Source of the DNA: Chrysemys picta bellii
Taxonomy: Eukaryota; Chordata; Testudines; Emydidae
Direction of reading: 5' to 3'
Assembly (NCBI RefSeq): GCF_011386835.1
Contig: NC_088794.1
Location: 91,682,009-91,746,008 of the forward strand
DNA: 64,000 nucleotides
Below are positions 11,926 to 22,890 of this stretch, piece by piece (the stretch's first letter is position 1; every line of letters begins with the position of its first letter). The notes under the pieces are model-generated. The model did no database searches and was not told the origin of the DNA. It saw only the letters and a list, made by a program, of their open reading frames with translations. The translations under genes and the position numbers were made by a program.

Positions 11926-13098
11926 TGTTCAGTAATGGTGATCATAATGTAATTAAATTTAGCATACCTAGAGGTGGTAAAATACAAAAAAAACCCCAAA
12001 AAAACAAAAACACAACCAGAGTAACATTTAATTTTCAAAAGGGGAACTACACAAGAATGAGGATGCTAGTTAGATGGAAATTAAAAAGACCAGGTCACCA
12101 GGATAAAATGTCTGAAAGCAGCATGAAGACTTCAAAACACCATAAAAGAGGCTCAAACTAAATGCATACCCCAAATACAAAAAGACAGTAGGAGGACCAA
12201 AAGAGCGCCACCATGGTTAAACAGCAGAGTAATGGAGGCCATTAGAGGCAAAAACGCATCTTTTAAAATTTGGAAGTCAAAATGAGGAAAATAAGCACAA
12301 ACTGGCAAGTAAAATGTAAAAGTATAATAAAGTAGGCCAAGAAAGAATTTGAGAAGCAACTTGTTAAAGACACAGAAACTTGCAGACATCAGATATCAAT
12401 ATATTTCAGAAGCAGCTTGAGTGTGGAGCTTGGACTCTAGTGCAATGAGCCTTAATAATCAATGGGAGAAGTACATCAGCAGCTGGCAGCACAGTAAGAT
12501 ACAATGTGCTATCCCCCTTTTGAAAGTCTTTGTGATGAAATGGCCTAACTTTTTGGAACAACCAGCTATAGACACAAATAAATATGGGTACAATCTGAAA
12601 GATTTGGTTATGTTGTCTAGGTCTGTTGTCTGAGTCTAGGTCACACTGGACTGCCCATACTGAGAACCTTTACCAATTGGAAAAGTACATTTTCCTCATA
12701 GATAGCTTCCATCTCTGTGCCAGTATCTCCTGAACAAGTAAGGAGCAGTCCTTTTCCATAGTATTCACCAAGCCAACGTCCAGGCTGTCGGTTGTAACAA
12801 CTTTGCATCTGGATGGAATACTTGACCCTGATCTTGTGATAACCAGTCTCAGCAGTCTGGAAGCCTGATATATGGTTGCGAGCACATCTGTAATAGAGCC
12901 ATCGGCCACAACTTCCTCAGCCAGTAGGAAGCTATGAAAATGAGTTTGACTTGGTCTTGTCTGGCCTTGGAAATCATTCTAGGGATTAGTAGTGGGAGTC
13001 CCTGATTCCACTGGAGAAGGAAGACATCTGGCAAAGGTCCCAGGCTCATGCCTCCTCTAGAACAGAAGTGGCAAACATGTCTATTACCAAATCCCTCC

Positions 13099-14511
13099 CA
13101 GGGCCGGTGCTACCATTTAGGCAAACTAGGTAGTTGCCTAGGGCGCCAAGATTTGGGGGCGCCAAAAAGCAGTGCCCCCAATTTTTTTTTTTACAGCGTT
13201 CCTATGCCCCCTCCCTGAGCGCGCGGTCGCCGCTCCACTTCTCCCGCCTTCCAGGCTTGCAGCAGCACCGGAAGCCTGGGAGGGGAGGAGAATTAGAGCG
13301 GGGGCGGCGTTCTCGGGGAGGAGGTGCAGAGGTGAGCTGGGGTGGGGAGCTGCCGCACAGCTCCCCGGGCGGGGGGTGGGGAGCTGCCGGGGGGTGTCTC
13401 AGGATGGGGGGGGGAGCTGCTGCAGGGCTCCCCACCCCAGCTCACCTCTGTTATCCCCCTCCCTGAGCACGCTGTCGCTGCTCCACTTCTCCCACCTCCC
13501 AGACTTGTGGTGCCAATCGGGTATTTGGCGCCGCAAGCCTGGGAGGGGAGGAGAATTAGAGCGGGGGCGGCGTGCTCGGGGAGGAGGCGGAGCATAGGGT
13601 TACCATATGTCCGTTTTTTCCCGGACATGTCCGGCTTTTTGGTAATCAAACCCCCGTCCGGGGGGAATCGCCAAAAAGCCGAACATGTCCGGGAAAAATA
13701 CCGCCGGCTGGGCACTTCCCCTCCCGGGCTCCGGCTGCTGTGCTCCTCCTGACTCTTCGGCTCTGTTTAAGAGCCGAGCTGCCCGAGCCCCCAATGCCTC
13801 CGGACCCTGAGCCGCTGGCCGGGCACTTCCCCTCCTGGGCTCCGGGGGCGCAGGATCCAGAGGCATGGGGGCTGCCCGAAGCCGGTAGCGGTCAGGCAGC
13901 TCGGCTCTTAAACAGAGCCGAAGAGTCGGGAGGAGAACAGCAGCCGGAGCCCGGGAGGGGAAGTGCCCCGCCGGGGGCGCAGGGTCCGGAGGTATGGGGG
14001 CTGCCCGAAGCCTGAGCGCTACTGGCTTCACGGTTTGCTGGGCAGCCTCCAGACCCTGCGTCCCCAGCTGGGCGCTTCCCCTCCCGGGCTCCAGCTGCAC
14101 TGGGGAAGCGCCAGCCGGGGGCGCAGGGTCTGGGGGCTGCCCGGCAAACTGTGAAGCTGGTAGTGCTCTGGCAGCCCTTTTCGCGTGGCTGGGAGGGAGG
14201 AGGGGGAGTTAGGGCGGGGACTTTGGGGAAGGGGCGGGGAATAGGCGGAGTTGGGGCGGGGAAGGGGCAGAGTTGGGGCGGGGCTAGGGCCCGTGGAGTG
14301 TCCTCTTTTTTTATTTTTTAAATATGATAACCCTAGTGGAGCAGAGGTGAGCTGGGGTGGGGAGCTGCTGCACGGCTCCACGGGGGGGTGGAGCTGCCAT
14401 GGGGGGGCACCTCAGGGCGGAGGGGGGGCAGGGAGCTGCCGCAGGGCTGGGTTGGGGGGGCGCAAGGTGGAAGTTTTGCCTAGGGCGCGAAACTTCCTTG
14501 CACCGGCCCTG
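13099..14511. mobile_element. hAT-like non-autonomous element, 1.4 kb, carrying a nested element
   Basis: Perfect 12-bp inverted ends CAGGGCCGGTGC and GCACCGGCCCTG. Flanks ATCCCTCC (13091-13098) and ATCCGCCC (14512-14519) are a diverged 8-bp duplication. The interior is very GC-rich with repeated GAGCTGCCGC-type modules. It splits the DIRS frame between HQWAD and the IDMFAT motif. The long open frames on both strands here are compositional. Confidence 0.82.
13595..14335. mobile_element. Nested hAT-like element, 741 bp, inside the 13099-14511 element
   Basis: Termini TAGGGTTACCATATG and ATATGATAACCCTA are inverted, and flanks GCGGAGCA (13587-13594) and GTGGAGCA (14336-14343) are the 8-bp duplication. 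The interior contains a large inverted repeat: GGGCACTTCCCCTCCCGGGC near 13711 is mirrored near 13955, and GAGCCGAGCTGCC near 13771 mirrors 13895. Confidence 0.82.
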
Positions 14512-15309
14512 ATCCGCCCATTGATGGTTGGTGACAGACTGTCTTCTTAGGAAATCTGCCAAGTCCTGCTGGCTCCCAGAAGGCACAGGGCTATTGGAAT
14601 TATGCCATGTAGTTAGCACCAGTTCCATGGCTTGATTGTTTCCCTGCAGAGGGGAAAAAAGAGGACCCACCTTTGCTTGTTTATGTAGTACTTTGCTGAC
14701 ATATTGTCTGTCATTATCTTAATTACAGAGCATTATAAGACCGGGAAGAATGCCCCCTCAAGGTTCTGAGTTGTTTATGTGTAGTTTTGTGTCCTCTGTG
14801 GACCATACCCCTTGTATTTATGTGGTCCAGGTTGGCTCCCCAGCCCATCTCTGTTGTTTCTTTGACTAATGCCCTGCATAGCAAGTCACAAACAGTACCC
14901 CTTCTTGGACATTGTTGGGGGGCAGCCACCAGCTCAGCACCATGTCTTGCTCGGCAATCCTTTGTAAGAGAGTAGACTGACCTGAGCCAGAGCTGTAGGG
15001 GCCTCAGGCAAAGTTTGGCAAATGGCATCATATATGTACATGTGGACATATGGCTTAATAATGTGAGGCAAGTCCATACTACTGTAGCCAGGTATCACCA
15101 CGTTCAGTAAAGACTGAAGTCAGAAGAATCTGTCCTGAGTAAGTATGCCCTCATTGTCGTGGAATCTACCCTGACACCTATTAACTCTGTCATCTGTAAT
15201 GGGATGAGAAGGTTGATTTCTCATAATTCACCAGGAGGCCCAGCAGGGGAAACAGAGAAGGGGCACAGTTGAGGCTTTTCAGAGTTTCCTGCTATGATCT
15301 GCCTCTGAT

Positions 15310-15622
15310 CAGCCAGTCGGCTAGATACGGATAGATGTGATGCCCTTTTCCCTCAGGTGTTCTGCCACCACAGCAACACTCCTGATGCCTTGGAGAGCCC
15401 AAAAGGTAGTATATTGTACTCATAGTAATTAGGCCCCACAGTAAATCTCAGGTACATCCTACAGGCCAGGTGGATGGAAATGTGGAAGTACGTGTCTTGT
15501 AAGTCAAAAGCCACAAACCAGCCCTGAGCCTGAAACGATGGAATAATGGAGGAAAGTTTTAATATCCTGAATCTGAGGTGGCAGTGTATTCCTTTGCAAT
15601 CTTTTTTATGGCTCCTAGACAA
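15310..15622 (-). pseudogene. DIRS-like reverse transcriptase fragment, catalytic box mutated
   Basis: The motifs FVAFDLQDTYFHIS, RMYLRFTVGPNYYEYN and ILPFGLSKA are the RT A and B' boxes. About 10 residues after a stop the C box appears as YLADWLI instead of YLDDWL. At least one stop separates the boxes. Not functional. Confidence 0.75.
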
Positions 15623-16486
15623 AGAAAAAAAATCACTTCATTTTGTAATTGGCTTTTGTGAGAAAGGTCCCTAAGGGGGAATGGGAAAGGGAGACAGGGC
15701 GGGGGCAGGCAAAGGAATTGGATGGGGTAGACATGGGTGACAATGTCCACACTGATTTGTGGCCTGCAATGTCTGCCCATGCTCAGTAGAAGCGGGCAAG
15801 GAGATTTCTTAAGGTCAGCTCTGGGGTAGTTGTGGTGTAGCTCTCAACCATCTTGGCAACCTGATGCCTCTAGGAGGGAGGCTGGTGTGCAATGGAGGAG
15901 GATGACCAGGGCTTTCTAGGATAACATGGGAATAAGACAGTGTTCTCTGTCTTTGAGGTGACTGTAACCAGAAAGGCTTGTAGTACAGCACTGGAGTACA
16001 AATACTCAGGGATCTGAACATGACCATTGAATCCTTTAGGTCAGGTACTCAATCATGCCATCAAAATTAAATTCTCAATTCCCATCTGGACTTCTCTAGG
16101 TATCTCAGGCTCCTGTAGCAAAGAAGCCTTGTGCATTATGACCCCTCTGACCATGGACCAAGTAGCTGTATCAGACTTGTCCATTGCCACTTGTAGCACT
16201 GTTTTGGGTATCATCTACCTTTCCTTCATTGTGTCTTTCAGTTTTTCCTTACATTCCTTTTGAGACCTTCCTGGTGGATTAGGTTCTGACTTGGACCTCA
16301 GATAATGAGCAACAACAGTGCTGGATGCACACAGAAATGTTTTAAGCCCTTAGATGGGACTTGGTAGTGTTTTTCCACTTGCTTCAAAGTTGCAAAAAGC
16401 GAGGCCAGAGTGTGCCACAAACCCTCCAGGAGGACTTCACTGATTGGAATGGCAATTTTTGTGGACACCAAGGAGCTGAGGATGTC

Positions 16487-17588
16487 TGTGACATACCGGG
16501 GTAGAATCCAGACCAGTGGAGGCCTGTGTCACCCGTGCCCTGTAACCTGGGGTGCCTTACAATGCCTTGCTGTTGTAGTTTCCAACCTGGATTTCTCACA
16601 ACTGGCCACCAGTATGCAGGCCACTCCCAAATGTGTTTGTGTAACTGTAGCCTGCCAGTCAGACCCGGGCTTTCATCAGCTCTTGGTTATATTGCAGGAT
16701 GACCCCAATACACACCCAGTCCTGGACTTTCCCCCCAGAAATGTATGTCCTGCACTGTCCAGCCTTCTCCCAGACAGTCCAAAAATATTAGGTTTGTTAT
16801 ACCTTTATGTGAATAATATACACCAAATTATCATGATAAATGAAGTTACCCAGACACTTTAACTTAAACACACTGGGTTAGATAAAATAAACAAGTTTAT
16901 TAACCACAAAGAGAGAGATTTTAAGTGAGTACAAGTAATACAGCATAAAAGTTAGCAATGGTTACAAAAAATAAAGATAAAACACTTACTAGTGCCTAAC
17001 AAACAATATTAGATTAAAGCAAAATTTCTCACTACATGCTTCCAGCAAGATTACTGACCAAACTGTTCAGATCAGGAATCCAATGGCTATTTCCTTTTGT
17101 CTTCCCGGGTGCAAAGAACATGACAGGCAGGGAGAGAGAGATGGGGCTCCTTGGGGTGTTTGCCCTTCCTTTTTATAGTTTCAGTACTCCTTTTGAAAAT
17201 CATTTTCAGCTGAGAACCAGGAGACAAAGAGTCAATGTAAAAGGATATTCCCTGCTGGCTTTTTTCACTTGTTTGAGCTTTCTTTGTTTTCCATTCCCGC
17301 TTGATGACTCTATTTACAGCTTAAATGCAAATTAAGGGAAGCACATATTTCTTTGTTTAGAAAAGACCTATTTGCTGACTTCTGTATAGGCAGGGCTGTG
17401 GGGTTTGGAATATATTAATAACATCATACAAGGAAATCTTATAACTTCATCCACATAGCTACACATTTTATCAGGACAATACTGACCAGCAAATTATGAG
17501 TTTTCAAATGATACCTACAAGGCATACCTTGTACAACGATTATTACAATAGTGTGTAGGGTGTGAATATAGGAGTGTATTCTGTCACA
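16487..17588 (-). mobile_element. Solo LTR, 1102 bp, with 5-bp target duplication
   Basis: Plus-strand ends are TGTGACATACC and TCTGTCACA, giving TG...CA termini. Both sides carry ATGTC (16482-16486 and 17589-17593). It interrupts the DIRS gag frame between KLFDI and DILSSL. No internal viral coding region is present, so it is a solo LTR left by recombination. The orientation is inferred from an AATAAA-like cluster and is not certain. Confidence 0.8.
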
Positions 17589-17848
17589 ATGTCAAATAGT
17601 TTGTATGTATTCTCTTGGATCACCGTTGTCTCAATGTCAAGGTATCTGTTATCCTCAAGAGCAGCTCCTATAAGACCATAAAATCGGACAGCTGGTCTCA
17701 GGACTTTAGTGACAGCCTCATCCAGGAACATGGAGGATTCTTTAGGTGGGGAGGGAAATTGGCGTGTCCCTTGAGCCAACTCTGCTTTCTCACTGGGAGG
17801 CTCCTCCAGTTCCAGTGCTGGTGCTCTGCCTATCAGTGATGACAGCAA
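17543..17848 (-). pseudogene. Gag-like N-terminal fragment of the DIRS relic
   Basis: The minus frame includes MFLDEAVTKVLRPAV and TTVIQENTYKLFDI, and then runs into the solo LTR. The matching downstream part (DILSSLVSTKIAIPI) resumes at 16486 after the LTR. The overall pattern resembles gag of turtle DIRS/Gypsy-type elements. Frame positions 17543-17588 belong to the LTR. Confidence 0.6.
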
Positions 17849-17879
17849 TTGAGCTCTCCTCTTCTGTTTTTGTTTATTT

Positions 17880-18420
17880 GTTTTGAAACACAGACCACAG
17901 TTCTGGGAACCAGGACTATATGGTTCTATGCCCAGCTATTGCTGGCTTGCTGTATGGTCTTTGGCAAGTCACAAACACCAGAATAATAAAAACACATAAA
18001 TCATAACATCTGATTACAAAGAAGAATAAATCACAAAGGGCCTGATTCTGTTCCCATTGAAATTAAAGGCAAAACTGCCACTCATGTCAGTGCAAGCAGG
18101 ATCAAGACCCAAAATATATTTTAATTGTCTTAAACATAATTAAAAGTAAATCAGGAAGCCACTATCTTGACAATTTAATTATCCAAATCTATCCAGACAG
18201 ATGGATAGAAAATGAAGATTTTAAATTAATTTAACAGTGGGTTTTAAAAAAAGTTAAATTAATTCAATTATTTTTCAAATTGCAGAACTCACACCAGCTT
18301 TGAAACTTTGATTTCCAGTGTTTGCTAATGGGAAAACCAGTTCTTTCAGTTCCATATTACTCTACATCAAAAGGGTGGATGAACCACTGAACTGTGAAGA
18401 ATCATTAAAATGACAGCCCT
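17880..18420. other. AT-rich sequence with a MIR-like scrap
   Basis: A fragment reading GTATGGTCTTTGGCAAGTCA near 17953 looks like part of a MIR SINE. A palindromic short repeat is at about 18036-18106 (GGGCCTGATTCTG to GCAGGATCAAGACCC). Otherwise nothing was recognised. Confidence 0.45.
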
Positions 18421-18423
18421 TAC

Positions 18424-19125
18424 TACATAAAAACAGACATACTGGGTCAGACTAATGGTCCATCTAGCCCAGTATCCGCTCTTCCAACTGTGGCCAACAC
18501 CAGACCCTTCAGAGGGAATGAACAGAACAGGTAATCATCAAGTGATCCATCCCGTTGCCCATTCCCAGCTTCTGGCAAACAGAGGCTAGGGACACTTCAG
18601 AGCATGGTTTTGCATCTCCTGCCCATCCTGTCCAATAGCCATTGTTGGACCTATCCTCCATAAACGTATTTAGTTCTTTTTTGAACCCTGTTATAGTCTT
18701 GGCCTTCACAACATCCTCTGGCAATGAGTTCCACGGCTTGACTGTGTATTGTGTGAAGAAATACTTCCTTTTGTTTATTTTAAACCTGCTGCTTATTAAT
18801 TGCACCACACCAGTCATGATTTTATAGATCTCTATCATATCCCCCCTTAGTCATCTCTTTTCCAAGCTGAAAAGTCCCAGTCTTATTAATTTCTCCTATA
18901 TTCCTAATAATTTTTGTTGCCTATTTCTGTACCTTTTCCAATTCCAATATATCTTTATTGAGATGGGGCGACCAGATCTGCATGCAGTATTCAAGATGTG
19001 GGCAAACCACAGATTTATATACAGGCAATATGATATTTTCTGTCTTATTACCTATCCCTTTTCTAATGATTCACAACATTGTTAGCTTTTTGGACCACCG
19101 CTGCACATTACTGAAAGAAACTACT
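18424..19125 (-). mobile_element. CR1/L2-type LINE 3' part
   Basis: On the minus strand 18838-18509 includes MIEIYKIMTGV, KRKYFFTQYTVKPWNSLPED and KKELNTFMED, the C-terminus of CR1/L2-like LINE ORF2, followed by its 3' UTR containing GTCAGACTAATGGTCCATCT in + sense. Shorter copies of the 3' part lie at 39349-39412 and 44292-44540. Confidence 0.8.
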
Positions 19126-19216
19126 GTATGACACATATATAATGGAAAAACTCAGTAATGGAGAAACTCAGGCAGTGACAGGTGCTTAAATTCTACAAAC
19201 TTTTATATAGATATAT

Positions 19217-19340
19217 AAGCCTTGATCTTATAAACACTTTTGCACATGCTTCAATTTAAGCATGATTAGTCCTACTGAAGTTAATATGACTACTCGTGCT
19301 TAAAGTAAAGTAAGCGCATAATATTTGTAGGATTGGAGCC
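19217..19340. repeat. Short palindromic interspersed repeat
   Basis: Inverted halves: GCCTTGATCTTATAAACACT at the left and TTTGTAGGATTGGAGCC at the right, around CTACTGAAGTTAATATGACT. Same family as 734-864. Confidence 0.55.
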
Positions 19341-19454
19341 ATAAATCAGTGTCTCAATTGTAAGTATGTGTGTGTGTGAACATAACAAATAGATGGAGAT
19401 GATATGCATTTAAGGAATTGCAGAGCCAAGTGATAAATACGTAATCAATAGTAT

Positions 19455-19570
19455 ATGCAACAGAGGGTCCTGTGGCACCTTTAAGACTAATAGAAGTATT
19501 GGGAGCGTAAGCTTTCGTGGGTAAGAACCTCACTTCTTCAGATGGAAGTCTATGCGTAACTGTATGGAGG
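19455..19570 (-). repeat. 3' tail of a Penelope-like element (second subfamily)
   Basis: GTCCTGTGGCACCTTTAAGA, GCGTAAGCTTTCGTGGGTAA and CACTTCTTCAGATG match the tail of the element at 11202-11925, with a different 3' sequence. Only about 115 bp remain. Confidence 0.65.
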
Positions 19571-19679
19571 ACATATATTCGCCAAAAAATCTGAGTTATT
19601 TTGAACAAGTAAACATCTAAAAAAGATCATTTTTCACTTTTTTTTCAGCAATATGATCCATGCATCATGCGTTATCTAC

Positions 19680-19885
19680 AGTAATATTTTGTACTTACAC
19701 AGCACTTAAGCTTCACAACACCCTTGTGAGGTAGATAAATTTGATTATTTCCATGTTACAGATGGGGAAAATGCAGGCACAAAAAGATGGAATGATTGAC
19801 TCATGGACAAACAGCAAGTTAGTGGTTAAGCCATGGGTCGCACCTAGGACTTTTGACTCTCATTCCTACACTACCACCACCCACA
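19680..19885. repeat. MIR/CORE-SINE-like element
   Basis: CTTCACAACACCCTTGTGAG, ATGTTACAGATGGGGAAA, ACAAACAGCAAGTTAGTGG and a final GGACTTTTGACTCTCATTCC follow the MIR core and tail order. Confidence 0.6.
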
Positions 19886-19941
19886 TTTGCTTCATTGAAA
19901 CTGATTAGAATAAAGCCTATGATGGTGACAAGGGTTTAAGC

Positions 19942-20253
19942 TAGGGGGTAGGCAACCTATGGCACACATGCCAAAGGTGGCACGCGAGTTGATTTTCAGT
20001 GGCACTCACACTGCCTGGGTCCTGGCCACCAGTCCGGGGGTCTCTGCATTTTAATGTAATTTTAAATGAAGCTTCTTAAACATTTTAAAAACCTTATTTA
20101 CTTTACATACAACAATAGTTTAGTTATATATTATAGACTTATAGAAAGAGACCATTTAAAAACGTTAAAATGTATTACTGGTACACAAAACCTTAAATTA
20201 GAGTGAATAAATGAAAATTCGACACACCACTTCTGAAAGGTTGCCGACCTCTG
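19942..20253. mobile_element. hAT-like element, 312 bp (copy 1 of 3)
   Basis: Inverted ends GGGGGTAGGCAACCT and AGGTTGCCGACCTCTG. Flanks GTTTAAGC (19934-19941) and GTTTAAAC (20254-20261) form an 8-bp duplication with one mismatch. Other copies are at 42638-42942 and 52452-52736. Confidence 0.82.
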
Positions 20254-20585
20254 GTTTAAACAATCTGAAGCAGATGGACTTTTTATTTTTTAATATACCA
20301 AAGACTACCCAGGTCACCAAGAGGTGACTTTGCATAAAAGATATTGTATCTTACCTTTTTATCCTAAAAACACCAGGTCACATGAGCCTTTTATCCCAAC
20401 CTGCTGTCAAGATGAGATGTAAACTCTTAGGAAACCTTGTATCTGTTAGATTATTTGCCAAGCAAAGCAAAGGCCTACAGTCACAACTTGATGACATTGC
20501 TCTGTTTGACTATGGACAAAATACATTAGTGCATGTTGTATCAATCTTACAAAGCGGGATGGGGATAAATTAGATGACACTGAGG

Positions 20586-20853
20586 ACTTGTCTACAATGA
20601 ACATTTAATTTGAAGAAAATTGGGGTGTGAATCTGCCCCACGCTAGTTTGCTGCAGACTGTGTGGATCCTGATGATGTGGATTAATAATTTGTTAGTTTG
20701 CTTTAATTTAGTTCTCTTTGAAATGAGACTAGGTCAAAGAAAACTAACAAACTGTTAATGTGCATCAGTAGGGTCCACACAGTCTGCAGCAAACTAGTGT
20801 GGGGTAGATTCACACCCAGCCTGCTGCAAACTAATCGTTCATGCAGACAAGCC
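20586..20853. mobile_element. Palindromic MITE, about 268 bp, long hairpin
   Basis: Arms of about 130 bp pair around 20720. The left arm has GGCTTGTCTAC-like ACTTGTCTACAATGAAC, TTTGCTGCAGACTGTGTGGA and TTTGTTAGTTTGCTTTAA. The right arm carries their complements, ending TTCATGCAGACAAGCC. No coding region. Confidence 0.75.
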
Positions 20854-20859
20854 ACCAGC

Positions 20860-22885
20860 CTTTTTTATTCTTCCTCTGACTCTAAAATTGATTGTAAGAT
20901 TATATCCAATCCTGCTGCCCAGAGACCACGTATCCCACACTTCTGAATGGAGGATACCTGGTACTCATCACTGTGTTGCCAGTTGCCCCTGAAAAATGGG
21001 CAGATATGGGAATAATAGCAGCTTTGAATTCAATCTCCCAAATAGATTGGAAATAATTTACACTTTAATCCCTGAATGCAAAAGAATAGAGTGAGAGGGC
21101 AATAAGTGAATAATCCCCAGAGCCAGGATCTAGTAGCTATATTAAAGCACACAACCACCTGTTTTGGACATGATGGGTTATAGGTTATGCGTGATTTCTT
21201 AGTTTAATACTGAATGGCTGGACAGGCGTAACACTTCATAACCACATGGATTTTCTCTTGTGAATCACCATTTTATTAATAAATTTACTCAAATGTTTGT
21301 TTGGTAGTTTTACAGAACATGTTAAGAGAAGTATACCACAGCTCAATTCCACTCAGTCTTGTATATTATTATAATTAATACCAATTTACTTTTTTGGTGG
21401 TTGGAGAGTTTAGATATGATGACACCAATTTGTAAACCTATATACCAGAAACATATCACATTAGTTAAACTCCAACACCAAGAATATTCAAGACGCATTA
21501 TGCAAGTGGTATGGTAAGCCATTCTCCTGAAATGCTACTGAGCAGGATAGATATGTTGCAAGGGATCTCTCTCCCCAGGCTATTACTGCCAGTAAGCATT
21601 GTTGGAATGAAGCTGCTGGTGGAACTAATAGTGAGTGTTGACTAATCTTTTCTGTTACTTAAATATCCTTGGAATTTTGCTGGTGTGTGTCATTTACTGT
21701 GATTTTGTGGAGGGAATCCATTTTCCAAAATAGCTCATATTTCCCTTATGAAAATGTAGTATAATTTTAATAAACCTGCTATACTTGTATTATGCTATGT
21801 GTTAATAAGAGTAATCTATTCTATTTCCTTCAATATAATTTCCCTTAAAACTATTTTCTCTAAATTGTAATTGTCCATGTACTTCCCCAAGCAGTTACAA
21901 ATACAGTTATTATTAAAGATAAGACTGTATGCTTTGGAAGGAGCTCAGATTAATGTGTTGATCTCAGATGAACTAGGAACTGCCAATGATATAACTCTGA
22001 AAGTGCCTCTTGTAAAGATTTCTTTACAGCAGTCTCAAATGATTTCTGATTTGCTAGCTCTTAAACACGCTTTAGATTTTTTTTTCTTCTTTGAAAATGT
22101 GAGGTAGAAAAATGAAAAAAAAAATCATTTTTTTCATGGCCTGAAATCAATATACTATTTAATTAAATCCTGTTAACCCTAATGCAGATTTTATAATGTG
22201 AACTATATAATAGTTGACCTGGTTACATGAAGAAAGCTACACCGCTGTATATATCATGCCTTTTGTGTGTGTTTCCTTTAAAAAAAATCCACAAAAGGAT
22301 TGTCCTTATGCACTGAGTGACAGGATCATTATTTAAATACTTGCATGTACTGTATACCTTTGCCTAGTTTAATTTCCATCACCACTAGTCATTGAGACAT
22401 AGCACCTCCAATTAATAGGGTGTTTTCCATTAATAGAGATCTCATAATCTTTTCCTGTTTACTTATATGCGTTGTAACATTGTTTTCTGATATAACAATT
22501 GTAATTATGCCTGCAAAAGAAGCTATACTCTTTTATTGCACAATGAGGCAATTAATTATTTACTTTACATAGCACTCCTGCTTACTTAATATACCAGTTT
22601 AATACTATAGCAGCATCTCCAGCCCTAAAAAATTCCTTGCACTGTATTAACAAACGAATTAGCCTGCTTGGTTCACATACAATATTCTACATTAGGGTGG
22701 CATAAATATAAACTGTTCACTTAGGCCTAAACTCTAATGTCATAGGCAAAACTGGAATAAAGAGCTTTGGCTGCAGCTATGTGAAGGTTGGGGGTGAGAA
22801 ATCATCAATCCCAAGCTCTATGAAGTCAGGCTGTAGCTGCTCTTACAGCCAATGGCATGGTCAATGCACATTCTGAAGTGTTTGT
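20860..22885. other. AT-rich unique sequence
   Basis: No gene, terminal repeat or conserved motif recognised. Poly-T and poly-A runs occur near 22077-22130. Confidence 0.45.
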
Positions 22886-22890
22886 ATAAA

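Larger units (their letters stand above)
10761..12416 (+). mobile_element. CR1-type LINE ORF2 fragment, interrupted
   Basis: The + frame at 10890-11144 includes KYYQPPDGDGD, IMGDFKYPYIDWVN and DTINDRFLDQLVLESTRG, the endonuclease region of CR1-like LINEs (MGDFNxPxIDW). It then reads into LVLSGAQDPFQEV. Coding resumes after the Penelope insertion with GDHNVIKF at 11935 and later FEKQLVKDTET near 12345-12380. Stops and frameshifts show it is dead. Its right end at about 12416 abuts the DIRS relic. Confidence 0.75.
12417..17870 (-). mobile_element. DIRS-type retrotransposon relic, interrupted twice
   Basis: Read on the minus strand the order is gag-like (17848-17589, resuming at 16486), reverse transcriptase (about 15622-15310), RNase H-side motifs (14670-14512), then IDMFATSV (near 13085) and the segment before the recombinase (13049-12780). 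RT shows FDLQDTYFHISIH, YLRFTVG and LPFGLSKA; the catalytic box reads YLAD (15316-15327), so the first aspartate is lost. The gap from 16487 to 17588 is a solo LTR, and 13099-14511 is a hAT-like element; host coding continues across both. Known: DIRS elements integrate by a tyrosine recombinase. The recombinase itself is not convincingly preserved. A Gypsy-type origin is less likely. Confidence 0.72.

Noticed and set aside
13134..14100. Several overlapping frames of 110-166 codons on both strands
   Set aside because: They lie inside two nested hAT-like elements of extreme GC content, are rich in Pro, Gly, Ala and Arg, and have no domain.
17615..17839. Plus-strand frame of 74 codons
   Set aside because: It is the opposite-strand shadow of the DIRS gag-like fragment.
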